DNA of 64,000 bases from VYFG01 sp965248685 (GTDB taxonomy: Bacteria; Pseudomonadota; Gammaproteobacteria; Arenicellales; Poriferihabitantaceae), in NCBI GenBank assembly GCA_965248685.1, contig CBDFKC010000002.1, positions 62,001-126,000 of the forward strand, given 5' to 3'. The translations under genes and the position numbers were made by a program. Under the pieces are notes generated by a model. It saw only the letters and a list, made by a program, of their open reading frames with translations, was not told where the DNA came from and did no database searches. Below are positions 53,917-61,480 of this stretch, one piece after another. How positions within the stretch are numbered: the stretch's first letter is position 1; the number at the start of each line of letters is the position of its first letter.

Positions 53917-55731
53917 TCAGATCACCAGGCTCGAATTAAGTTTGGCGACGGTACCAGCCTCAGGTTGGTTTGCGAGTCTGGCCACGGGAATGACCTGTTG
54001 TATGTCTTTGTGAAAATTTCTTACGCCTTGTTCCAGTGACGAAAGTTTCTGCTCAGGGAATGCGCTGGACTTCATGCCGGCTTGCATCCATCGAACAAAC
54101 TTTTCATCTTCATCAGTGGTAGTGTCGTTGATCCGTCGGTTAAGATATCGCGCAGCAGCCACCTCCCTTCTGGCATCGGGCAAGCCAAACGAACCACCGG
54201 TATAGCGGGTAGAAGTAGGGCTTTCCGGTATTGTCATATAAAACTCAATAGACTCTGGATAGAGCCCGATAACCAGGTTCGGAAATACTCCAATATACAA
54301 CCATAGTCGCTGCATATCCTCAGGCAAGTGATCAAATTTAGGTAGTAGCTTTTGATATTGCTTAACGCTCCATAGCTTCCCTGGTTTTTGATTTAGATAG
54401 CCTTTGGAAACTGATATATCGCCAACATAATTATCAGAATAGTCCTTTCCATATAGTTGTTGGAGAGCGGGGTGCCCCACGGGAACGTGGTAGCCTTCGT
54501 TATCAATATCATGGATGACTTTCCAGTTGTATGGCTTGGAGTCAGCAAATTGGGTTGCGGGAATTTTGCTCGCAGCTCCGATGTTATAGGGAGATATCAA
54601 ACTTCCCACTGGCGCCATAGTTTCGGAAAGACTCTTACCCCCTGGTTGGAATCGAATAAATACGAATCCCATCCAGACCTCCAGATCGAGCGGTATCAGT
54701 CCGTTATTCTCTTGATTTAGATCGCTAAACGTGTTTTTTGCCGGAACTGCGATAAGTTTTCCAGTCAGGTCGTAAGTCCATCCATGGAAAGGGCATGAAA
54801 GTGCATGGGGGCAATTGCTCCCATTGCCTTCGACCAGGCGGGCCCCGCGATGACGACAAACATTGTGGAAACCCCGAATCTGGTTATCGTCTCCTCTCAG
54901 GATAAAAGCTCTTTCACCAAAGCCATCAAACGTAATGTAATCCCGGGGCTGGGAAAGTTCACTAACATGTCCAGCGAGCATCCAATTGGGTTTGAACAGG
55001 TGTTCAATTTCCAGATCAAAAAACTCCTGGCTAAAATAGGTCCAGGGAGCCAGCAATTCGGTTTCATAAAATTCTTTGTTCGAATCTTGGGTTGTTTTTA
55101 TCGAACTTAAATTGCCCTGGAAGGCGTTAGGGAATAGTGATGACAGGTATTGCATACACTGCTGATTTGCCTGTTCCAGGTCAAATTCGTCGGGTTGGTA
55201 AAGGTACTCCTGCCAAAAGCTGTCCAACATACCTTCCAACCCCCGGGTAAGGGCCGCGGGGTTATAGTGTTCCATTTTTTCCGCTTCACACAGGAGGGAA
55301 ATCTGATGTATCAAGATATCCCAGACTTGCTTTTCCAACTCGCCACAAATTTCGTTGTAATCCTGGCGGGTGCGGCTGGCATTGGAAAAAGCGTGCCAGA
55401 CAGCAATCTTCTCCGGACTACAGATGGCTGGAGTAAAGTGGACTCGAATTATTCGCTCGAGGATTTTCTCAGGAGCAGTTTCTGTTCCCACTGCTTCAGC
55501 AATTTTTTGCTGAAATTCGTCGGTTACTGAATACAATGTTCCGAGCAATAATTTTTCTTTACTCTCAAAGTAAAAATTCACGATTCCAACAGAAAGGTCT
55601 GCGGCCTGAGTGACCCTGGAAATGGTTGTTTGCTCTAATCCGAACTGATAAATGCAGTCAGTAGTTGCTTTTATCAGTTGGTGCTTTCTCGCGTCTTTCG
55701 CAGGATTAAAGGTGGTAGGTGGGAGATTCAT
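53917..55731 (-). CDS. BetI/TetR-type regulator fused to a Rieske non-heme iron oxygenase
   Basis: One uninterrupted frame encodes two proteins normally separate. In the 604-aa form (ATG at 55731), residues about 14-60 are a TetR helix-turn-helix (HQLIKATTDCIYQFGLEQTT, then SVGIVNFYFESKEKLL). Residues 60-205 form an all-helical ligand domain like BetI (SPEKIAVWHAFSNAS), the choline-responsive repressor. After a short linker comes a full oxygenase alpha subunit: Rieske CRHRG and CPFHGW (C-x-H-x18-C-x2-H), then the mononuclear-iron motif DNEGYHVPVGH with two His ligands, followed by a SRPBCC-type catalytic domain. A start at 55794 would add 21 hydrophobic residues overlapping the promoter and is rejected. 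It is divergent from the oxidase operon. Probably a DNA-bound or autoregulated enzyme acting on a betaine-like amine; inference. Confidence 0.85.
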   Translation of the reverse strand: MNLPPTTFNPAKDARKHQLIKATTDCIYQFGLEQTTISRVTQAADLSVGIVNFYFESKEKLLLGTLYSVTDEFQQKIAEAVGTETAPEKILERIIRVHFTPAICSPEKIAVWHAFSNASRTRQDYNEICGELEKQVWDILIHQISLLCEAEKMEHYNPAALTRGLEGMLDSFWQEYLYQPDEFDLEQANQQCMQYLSSLFPNAFQGNLSSIKTTQDSNKEFYETELLAPWTYFSQEFFDLEIEHLFKPNWMLAGHVSELSQPRDYITFDGFGERAFILRGDDNQIRGFHNVCRHRGARLVEGNGSNCPHALSCPFHGWTYDLTGKLIAVPAKNTFSDLNQENNGLIPLDLEVWMGFVFIRFQPGGKSLSETMAPVGSLISPYNIGAASKIPATQFADSKPYNWKVIHDIDNEGYHVPVGHPALQQLYGKDYSDNYVGDISVSKGYLNQKPGKLWSVKQYQKLLPKFDHLPEDMQRLWLYIGVFPNLVIGLYPESIEFYMTIPESPTSTRYTGGSFGLPDARREVAAARYLNRRINDTTTDEDEKFVRWMQAGMKSSAFPEQKLSSLEQGVRNFHKDIQQVIPVARLANQPEAGTVAKLNSSLVI

Positions 55732-55751
55732 AAAAGTAAGATAGAGCAGAA

Positions 55752-55780
55752 TTGTATATTGAACTAGTATATAATATATT
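55752..55780 (+). promoter_or_regulatory. candidate promoter of the amine-oxidase operon
   Basis: TTGTAT (55752-55757) and TATATT (55775-55780) are separated by exactly 17 bp. The predicted start of transcription falls inside the palindromic operator, about 17 nt before the ATG at 55804. Confidence 0.5.
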
Positions 55781-55794
55781 GAATACATATTCAA
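55766..55794 (-). promoter_or_regulatory. candidate promoter of the TetR-Rieske gene
   Basis: On the minus strand TTGAAT (55794-55789) and TATACT (55771-55766) are separated by 17 bp. The -35 box is part of the palindrome's right arm, so a repressor bound there would block this promoter. Confidence 0.5.
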
Positions 55795-55797
55795 TAT
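55776..55797. promoter_or_regulatory. 22-bp palindromic operator candidate
   Basis: Perfect arms ATATTGAATA and TATTCAATAT flank a central CA. In addition TATATTGAA occurs at 55755-55763 and again at 55775-55783, exactly 20 bp (two helical turns) apart. Location between divergent genes, one encoding a TetR-type domain, and overlap with candidate promoters in both directions, make this the likely binding site of the fused regulator. Confidence 0.65.
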
Positions 55798-55803
55798 GCC
55801 GTA

Positions 55804-57051
55804 ATGAACGCAAAAACTTCGGACTATTCACTCATAATAATTGGATCAGGCGCGGCCGGTATCGGAGCTTCCCAGAAGGCGACCCAGCAGGGTATCAATC
55901 ATCTGGTGCTTGAGGCATCCCACCGAATTGGAGGACGTGGGCTGACAGAATTGCTGGGGGGATACATTCCAGTAGACTTGGGATGCCACTGGATGCATTG
56001 CGCGAGTCAAAACCCTTTTGTCAAACAAGCTGATCATCAGGGGTTTCACTATCAGCGGAGAAATCCAAATTTCAAACCATTTATTAATAGACAATGGCAG
56101 GAAAAATCCTACTCTTCAACTTTTCAGGCATATATCGATAAGATTGCTGCAGAGGCTTGCCTACAATATCGGAATCAGAATGGCATTTCAGTATGGGAAT
56201 GCTTTCCCCAGGAGTCCCTATATATGGATTGGGCGAGTTACTGGCTGGGACTTATGCATTCCAACGATCCGGATCAGGTATCAATTGCCGACATAGCGAC
56301 CTTCGATGACACCAATGAAGATTGGCCAGTGCAGGAAGGATATGGGGCGCTGATAGCAGCAGTGGGGAACGATGTTCCGACTAATCTGAATTGTATAGTT
56401 AAAAAAATAATCTGGCATGGATCGTCGGTGACGCTAGAAACTTCCCGCGGCACCATCAGCGCTGACAAGGTTATCGTTACGGTATCGACTGGAATACTGG
56501 ATGCCGGCGATATTCTTTTCGACCCTGTGTTACCGGACTGGAAGTTGCAGGCAATCCATGACTTGCCTATGGGAAATTATAACTATTTGTTCTTTAGCGT
56601 AGACCCGGCGGCAATTCCTGATGCACCGTCACAAATTGCCTATCAATCCCGGGAGAATTCTCAACTTATTCGGGTTCGACCATTTGATTATCCATACATT
56701 TCAGGTTGTACCGCTGGTCGATTTGCCTGGTGGTTGGAAAAACAGGGTGAGCAAGCGGCAGAGGCCTGGTTTCGCAAAATTTTGGTGGATATTTTTGGTT
56801 CGAAAATTAATCAGTCTCTTGGAGTATTTAAATCCAGCGCATGGGGTTATGATCCGTGGATTAGGGGTGCCTATTCGTCCCTTCGGCCAGGTTGTGGCAG
56901 TACCAGAACTGATTTGATTCGTCCGATTGATAGTAAGGTATATTTTGCGGGGGAGGCTGCATCGGAGTCTCAATTTAATACCGCCCACGGCGCCTGGCTA
57001 TCGGGTCAGGCGGCAGTTTCTACAATATTGGCGGTTGATGGGGCAACTTAA
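55804..57051 (+). CDS. flavin-dependent amine oxidase
   Basis: FAD enzyme of the monoamine/polyamine oxidase superfamily, oxidising a C-N bond to an imine with release of aldehyde or amine. The 415-aa protein has the N-terminal dinucleotide-binding loop LIIIGSGAAGIGASQKA, the Glu and GGR element of VLEASHRIGGRG, a covering CHWMH segment in place of the usual GAxWIH, and the C-terminal FAD motif VYFAGEAASESQFNTAHGAW. First gene of the operon; the 2OG oxygenase follows after 68 bp. Substrate unknown; a secondary or tertiary amine or polyamine is likely. Confidence 0.88.
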   Translation: MNAKTSDYSLIIIGSGAAGIGASQKATQQGINHLVLEASHRIGGRGLTELLGGYIPVDLGCHWMHCASQNPFVKQADHQGFHYQRRNPNFKPFINRQWQEKSYSSTFQAYIDKIAAEACLQYRNQNGISVWECFPQESLYMDWASYWLGLMHSNDPDQVSIADIATFDDTNEDWPVQEGYGALIAAVGNDVPTNLNCIVKKIIWHGSSVTLETSRGTISADKVIVTVSTGILDAGDILFDPVLPDWKLQAIHDLPMGNYNYLFFSVDPAAIPDAPSQIAYQSRENSQLIRVRPFDYPYISGCTAGRFAWWLEKQGEQAAEAWFRKILVDIFGSKINQSLGVFKSSAWGYDPWIRGAYSSLRPGCGSTRTDLIRPIDSKVYFAGEAASESQFNTAHGAWLSGQAAVSTILAVDGAT

Positions 57052-57119
57052 ATCGGAATTACCTAACTGCCAAATATTTTTTCGTAGTCAAATCGTTATC
57101 TACAAATTTAACAGCTTCC

Positions 57120-57908
57120 ATGCATGACCTACTAGACCTGGAGACGTATCCCATTGACCAACCGGAAAGCGTTGGATACAAGACGCTGGTGCGACGGTGT
57201 CGCCGGGAACTTGAGGATAGCGGAATGTATAACCTTGAAGGTCTGATGCTTCCATCCGTCTGTCAACTGGCGGCCCATGAGGTTGATCCTGTCATGCAGT
57301 CAGCCTCTTTTACCCACCACCGTAAACACAACATTTACTTTCTTGATAAAGTATCCGGTATCGATGCTGCGCATCCAGCGTTACGGCCGCTGGAGACGGT
57401 TAATCACACAATCTGCGGCGATCAGATTCCCGACTCGATTGTGGTTAAGGTATACCAATACGAACCTCTGATCAGATTTATCGGAGATACCATGAACAAG
57501 AATAAATTGTACTTAATGGAGGACCCCTTGGCCCGGGTTAACGTAATGGCATACCGTAAAGGCGAAGCGTTGAACTGGCATTTCGATCGTTCTGAATTCA
57601 CTACGACGTTATTACTCCAAACTCCTCAGGGCGGCGGGCAATTCGAGTATCGGACGGGATTGCGCGACGACCATGATCCTAATTATGAAGGTGTAGCGCA
57701 TTTGCTAAACGGTGATGACCCGGCTAAGCAGAAATTATCTGTAAGTGCAGGGACGTTAAATGTGTTTCGCGGGAAAAATACCGCACACAGAGTAACCCCT
57801 GTACAAGGTAATCTAGAGCGATTAATTGCGGTATTTTCCTATTACGAGTATCCGGGGAAAATGTTTTCCGCAGAAGAACGTTTGGGTTTTTATGGGAGGG
57901 TCAATTGA
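57120..57908 (+). CDS. HalD/BesD-like Fe(II)/2-oxoglutarate oxygenase with intact HxD
   Basis: A 262-aa double-stranded beta-helix oxygenase. The opening LLDLETYPIDQPESVGYKTL and RRELEDSGMYNLEGLMLP resemble the HalD/BesD family known from amino-acid halogenases. Iron ligands are His154 and Asp156 in LNWHFDRSEF and His223 in NTAHRV, with Arg234 (LERLIAV) as probable 2-oxoglutarate anchor. True halogenases replace the Asp by Gly or Ala to make room for chloride. Retention of Asp here predicts hydroxylation, not chlorination. The stop overlaps the start of the next gene (TTGA). Confidence 0.82.
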   Translation: MHDLLDLETYPIDQPESVGYKTLVRRCRRELEDSGMYNLEGLMLPSVCQLAAHEVDPVMQSASFTHHRKHNIYFLDKVSGIDAAHPALRPLETVNHTICGDQIPDSIVVKVYQYEPLIRFIGDTMNKNKLYLMEDPLARVNVMAYRKGEALNWHFDRSEFTTTLLLQTPQGGGQFEYRTGLRDDHDPNYEGVAHLLNGDDPAKQKLSVSAGTLNVFRGKNTAHRVTPVQGNLERLIAVFSYYEYPGKMFSAEERLGFYGRVN

Positions 57909-59152
57909 TTTCAACGCTGAAAGACCCTGCAAAACGTGCATACCTGAATACACAAGGTTCGGATAAACCGCTTATAAGTCCATTGCCCGACGAGATCCTG
58001 GTGAAAGCGCGACGCTATCGTCTGGGTAGGGTTCGAAAACTGCTGGCCGATAATGATTGTGCCGCAATACTACTCTATGACCCGGTTAATATACGGTATG
58101 CGTTCGATTGCTCCAATATGCAAGTGTGGACCGCGCATAATCCAATTAGGTACGCGTTGATCTTTGCCGATGGGCCTGGAGTCATGTTCGAATTCAAATC
58201 CTGCGAACATCTAAACGATGGTCTGGAAGGAGTATCTGAAATACGCGCAGCAGTTTCCTGGATGTATATGACCAGTGGCGATCGTGTTTCCGAGAAAGTT
58301 CAGGTGTGGGGAAATGAAATTGTTGACCTGATGCATACCTATGGCGGGGGAAATCATCGTCTGGCAGTGGATCGCATGGAGCCAGAAGGGGTATTCTTTC
58401 TGCAGGGTCGTGATATGACCATCGTAGAAGGTGGTCAGATCATGGAACGGGCGAGAGCAATAAAATCAACGGATGAGATCGCACTAATGGGGTGGACCAT
58501 ACGGGTAGCGGAGGCAGCGATGGCGCGTATCCACCAGCATTCTGTTCCCGGTACCACTGAGCGTGAGTTGTGGGCACATATGCACTTTGAAAATGCGCGT
58601 TCAGGGGGAGACTGGCTGGAGACCAAGTTATTGACCTGTGGTCCCAACACTAACCCCTGGTATCAAGAATGTTCTGATCGAGCTTGTCAGGAAGGAGAAA
58701 TGATTTCATTCGATACCGATATGGTTGGACCATACGGATATTGTGCGGATCTATCCCGATCCTGGACCTGCGGGGACACGCCGATGACTGGAACTCAACG
58801 TAGGCTATACGCAGTTGCCCTCGATCAAATCAATCATAACCTGTCGTTAGTTTCGCATGGGCTCAGCTTCGTTGAATTCAATGAAAAATCCTGGAAAATT
58901 CCGCAGCGGCATATACCATATCGCTATTCTCTTGCGGCCCACGGGGTTGGGTTAGCCGATGAATGGCCAGTGGTGTTACTCCACCCCGACTTTGCAGGGA
59001 ATCATGGTGGGCGATTCGAAAAAGGTATGGTGGTTTGTGTCGAAAGTCTTATTGCCGAAGAAGGATCTGAAAGTATTAAGTTAGAAACTCAGGTGTTGAT
59101 TACTGCGGATGGGGTAGAAAGACTGGATTCATTCCCCTGGGAAAAAGTTTAA
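57905..59152 (+). CDS. M24-family enzyme of the DMSP lyase DddP type
   Basis: A 415-aa pita-bread-fold protein with a creatinase-like N-terminal domain. Metal ligands are Asp270, Asp272, Asp282, His346, Glu380 and Glu394 (FDTD, CADLSRSW, AAHGVG, VCVES, KLETQ). In DddP the spacing is the same for the Asp and His ligands, and the proposed catalytic Tyr and Asp align with Tyr341 and Asp352. Segments such as DPVNIRYAFDCSNMQVWTAH and GPNTNPWYQEC also look DddP-like. HGVGLADEWP replaces the peptidase HGIGLxxHExP, arguing against a proline dipeptidase. DddP cleaves DMSP to acrylate and DMS. No acrylate genes are adjacent, so another substrate such as a betaine derivative is possible. TTG start, 4-bp overlap upstream. 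Confidence 0.8.
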   Translation: MISTLKDPAKRAYLNTQGSDKPLISPLPDEILVKARRYRLGRVRKLLADNDCAAILLYDPVNIRYAFDCSNMQVWTAHNPIRYALIFADGPGVMFEFKSCEHLNDGLEGVSEIRAAVSWMYMTSGDRVSEKVQVWGNEIVDLMHTYGGGNHRLAVDRMEPEGVFFLQGRDMTIVEGGQIMERARAIKSTDEIALMGWTIRVAEAAMARIHQHSVPGTTERELWAHMHFENARSGGDWLETKLLTCGPNTNPWYQECSDRACQEGEMISFDTDMVGPYGYCADLSRSWTCGDTPMTGTQRRLYAVALDQINHNLSLVSHGLSFVEFNEKSWKIPQRHIPYRYSLAAHGVGLADEWPVVLLHPDFAGNHGGRFEKGMVVCVESLIAEEGSESIKLETQVLITADGVERLDSFPWEKV

Positions 59153-60285
59153 TGGAGGATTCTGATTCACACCAGTTAGCAGAACTTTTTCAATTTCTGA
59201 AATCGATTCAGAATAAAGACTATACCGAGGCGGTCTCATTACCGGGGCAGTTTTACCATGATCCCGATTGGGGTAAGTTTGAATCTCGTGAATTGTTCGC
59301 GAAGCATTGGATTTGTGTTGGCAGAGTTGAAGAAGTGTCGAATCCAGGAGATTTTTTCTGCTTTGATTTGGTGGAGGAGCCGGTATTGATTGTGCGTGGT
59401 CTCGATAACACTGTTCGTGCATTGTCTAATGTCTGCCGCCACCGCGGTACCGTCATCGCAGAAAGTAAAGGCAACACCAAGGGGTTTTTGTGTCCATATC
59501 ACCATTGGGCATATGACACCACTGGGCGCTTGGTCAATGCCCCATCGATGCAAAAATCAAGAAAGGCCAAGCTGAAGAACTGCCGCTTGCCGGAATTTAA
59601 CTGTGAGATATGGCAAGGATTTATTTTCGTTTGTCTGGATTCGAATCCGCCTGACCTGATTGATTCGCTGTCAGTTCTTGAGACTCAAATCAAGAATTAT
59701 CATCTGGAGGAGATGCAGCTTAAATATCTCGCCGATGAATCCTGGGAGATAAACTGGAAGTGCCTGGTGGAAAATTTTATGGAAGGCTACCACCTCACAC
59801 CACTACATAAAAAGACCCTGCATCAGGTGAATCCCTCTAGTCTGTGTCGTCATACTACGCCTGGTGAGTTCGACTTTGGTTACAATGTCGGATTCACCTC
59901 CAGGGTTCCAGAAGAGCGTATTGGGCACCCAGATTTATCCGAGGAGCAACTTGATGAATGCGTCATGTTTGCCGTAGCACCGGGTCTAACCGTTGGCATT
60001 GGCAGCGACTATAGCTCTTTTTTATGCATTAGACCCCAATCAAGTACGTCGGTAAGAATAAAACTTGGTTTGATCTTTTATGGTGATTCCTGGTCGGAAC
60101 AGGAAGTTAACGACGCCATAGCGCTGTTTCAGAATACGATGAAAGAAGACAAGGAAGTTTTGTTGAAATTACAAAAGGGGCTTGGTTCGAAATTTCACAC
60201 ACCGGGGCAATTGGCAAACCAGGATTTGGAAGGAACAATCTGGGACTTCTATCAATATCTGGGGCGCCATTTAACTCCGGAATAA
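59152..60285 (+). CDS. Rieske non-heme iron oxygenase, choline monooxygenase/GbcA-like
   Basis: A 377-aa oxygenase alpha subunit. Rieske cluster ligands are in NVCRHRGTVI (Cys95, His97) and FLCPYHHWAYD (Cys114, His117). The mononuclear iron motif is VENFMEGYHLTPLH (His214, His219). Bridging Glu-rich signature and length place it with the alpha subunits acting on quaternary amines (choline monooxygenase, GbcA, CntA), though the substrate is not proven. No dedicated reductase gene is nearby. Its ATG overlaps the previous stop by one base (TAATG). Last gene of the operon, ending 6 bp from the converging phosphoesterase gene with no room for a terminator. Confidence 0.9.
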   Translation: MEDSDSHQLAELFQFLKSIQNKDYTEAVSLPGQFYHDPDWGKFESRELFAKHWICVGRVEEVSNPGDFFCFDLVEEPVLIVRGLDNTVRALSNVCRHRGTVIAESKGNTKGFLCPYHHWAYDTTGRLVNAPSMQKSRKAKLKNCRLPEFNCEIWQGFIFVCLDSNPPDLIDSLSVLETQIKNYHLEEMQLKYLADESWEINWKCLVENFMEGYHLTPLHKKTLHQVNPSSLCRHTTPGEFDFGYNVGFTSRVPEERIGHPDLSEEQLDECVMFAVAPGLTVGIGSDYSSFLCIRPQSSTSVRIKLGLIFYGDSWSEQEVNDAIALFQNTMKEDKEVLLKLQKGLGSKFHTPGQLANQDLEGTIWDFYQYLGRHLTPE

Positions 60286-60291
60286 TCTTGA

Positions 60292-61134
60292 CTAGCCGCT
60301 GACAAGCATCGGTGCTAACTCCAGATACTTGCCTTGTACGGACTTTTCAACACTGGGTAAAATATCGGCCGACGGCCAGATTCCCGAAACCAACGCATCT
60401 CGATAGTCTTTACCAAGTCCCGCGTCCTGCATGGAATTTGCTGCGATGCCCACATCAAAGGAAAGGCGATGCCAACGGGCTGTAATTCCGCTATTTTCCT
60501 GATCAAGCAATAGATACCATCCGTCCCGGGTACCATCGTTGGCGGGCATACCTATTACACCTGAATTTAACCAATAGTGATTATCAATATTTTGTCCAAA
60601 GGGCAGGCCACAGTGGCCTCCGACAATACAATCGGCATCTATAGATTCAATGTCGCGCAATTTCTTTGTAGTATCACTCGACGCGAAAACAAATTCGCTT
60701 ATGTTATCGACGCCGCCATGAATAATGGCAAATCTGGTTTCTCCTATGTTAAAAAATATTTTTCGCGGTAAACTTTTCATCCAGTTACGATTACTCGGCG
60801 ACACCTTGGTGCTCGCATATTCAAACCATTCAATAGATAACGTTGAACAAAGACTATCTACATCGAATCCGCAACTGCAATCTTCGAGTCGGTTACCTAT
60901 TGATTCCTCACAATTTCCCATTACTACGTGGATTCCCCAGTCGCGCACTAAATTGACTGTTTCTTCGGGATTTCCGCAATACGCGACCAGATCCCCGGTG
61001 CAGATAATATTGTGCCGTGGAATATTAAGTTGCTCGGCTTCGCCTCGCATTGCTTCAGTAGCCTGAAAATTGCTATAAGGCCCTCCAAATATGAGAACCG
61101 GACCATTCTTTAAATTAATTGTTGAATCCAACAT
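60292..61134 (-). CDS. metallophosphoesterase-fold protein with altered active-site motifs
   Basis: A 280-aa protein whose motifs line up with calcineurin-like phosphoesterases of the YfcE/MJ0936 type, with key substitutions. The first motif is GGPYSN (residues 17-22) instead of GDxHGN, losing the Asp and His metal ligands. GDLVA (47-51) is kept. GNCEE replaces GNHDx, and GGHCGLPF replaces GHTHxPx, while the HG at 139-140 is kept. An extra cysteine group DCSCGF lies at 85-90. It may bind metal differently or act as a non-catalytic sensor. ATG start; converges on the Rieske gene. Confidence 0.78.
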   Translation of the reverse strand: MLDSTINLKNGPVLIFGGPYSNFQATEAMRGEAEQLNIPRHNIICTGDLVAYCGNPEETVNLVRDWGIHVVMGNCEESIGNRLEDCSCGFDVDSLCSTLSIEWFEYASTKVSPSNRNWMKSLPRKIFFNIGETRFAIIHGGVDNISEFVFASSDTTKKLRDIESIDADCIVGGHCGLPFGQNIDNHYWLNSGVIGMPANDGTRDGWYLLLDQENSGITARWHRLSFDVGIAANSMQDAGLGKDYRDALVSGIWPSADILPSVEKSVQGKYLELAPMLVSG

Positions 61135-61480
61135 TTGTAAGAATTTTTATAAACCGGGAATTATATTGATTAAAATAACTATTTCGCTAACGCTTTGTCC
61201 TTACGGTATCGCAATAGTTCCCGCAGATAATATGAATTTGAATTTTGTTCTAGGCATGGCGATTATAGTTAATCAACCAGACTTGACCTTTAACTGCCGC
61301 GGATTAACCTCGGGCAGTGCTTTAGGGTCATAGCAGGATTATTGAGTTAAATGGATTGGCTGTCAGCCCTGACTTAGTTCCGTCGAATGTCTTCAGTTCA
61401 ATTGTACGGGTTGATGTCATCACCACCACATGGCGCATAGTCGAGCCATGAGTAAATTTTGCCTCCTCAGACATTATTAC
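61135..61480. other. 346-bp intergenic region
   Basis: Lies upstream of the phosphoesterase gene and downstream of the DUF1801 gene (both minus strand). It is AT-rich at its left end, presumably holding the phosphoesterase promoter. No hairpin with a T-tract, small RNA or convincing short gene was seen on either strand. Confidence 0.5.

Noticed and set aside
55732..55794. Upstream extension of the TetR-Rieske gene to 55794, adding MNMYSIYYILVQYTILLYLT
   Set aside because: The extra segment coincides with the promoter and palindrome region and looks like a membrane helix. TetR proteins begin close to the helix-turn-helix, so the ATG at 55731 is preferred.
57120..57908. Naming the 2OG oxygenase a halogenase
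   Set aside because: The iron-binding Asp is present (HFD), so the halide-binding space of true halogenases is missing.
57905..59152. Naming the M24 protein a Xaa-Pro aminopeptidase or ectoine hydrolase
   Set aside because: The HGVGLADEWP segment lacks the second peptidase His, and several long segments match the DddP pattern better than the ectoine hydrolase pattern.
61091..61333. 80-codon plus-strand frame over the start of the phosphoesterase gene and the adjacent spacer
   Set aside because: No ribosome-binding site, no recognisable motif, and its first part overlaps conserved coding sequence on the other strand.
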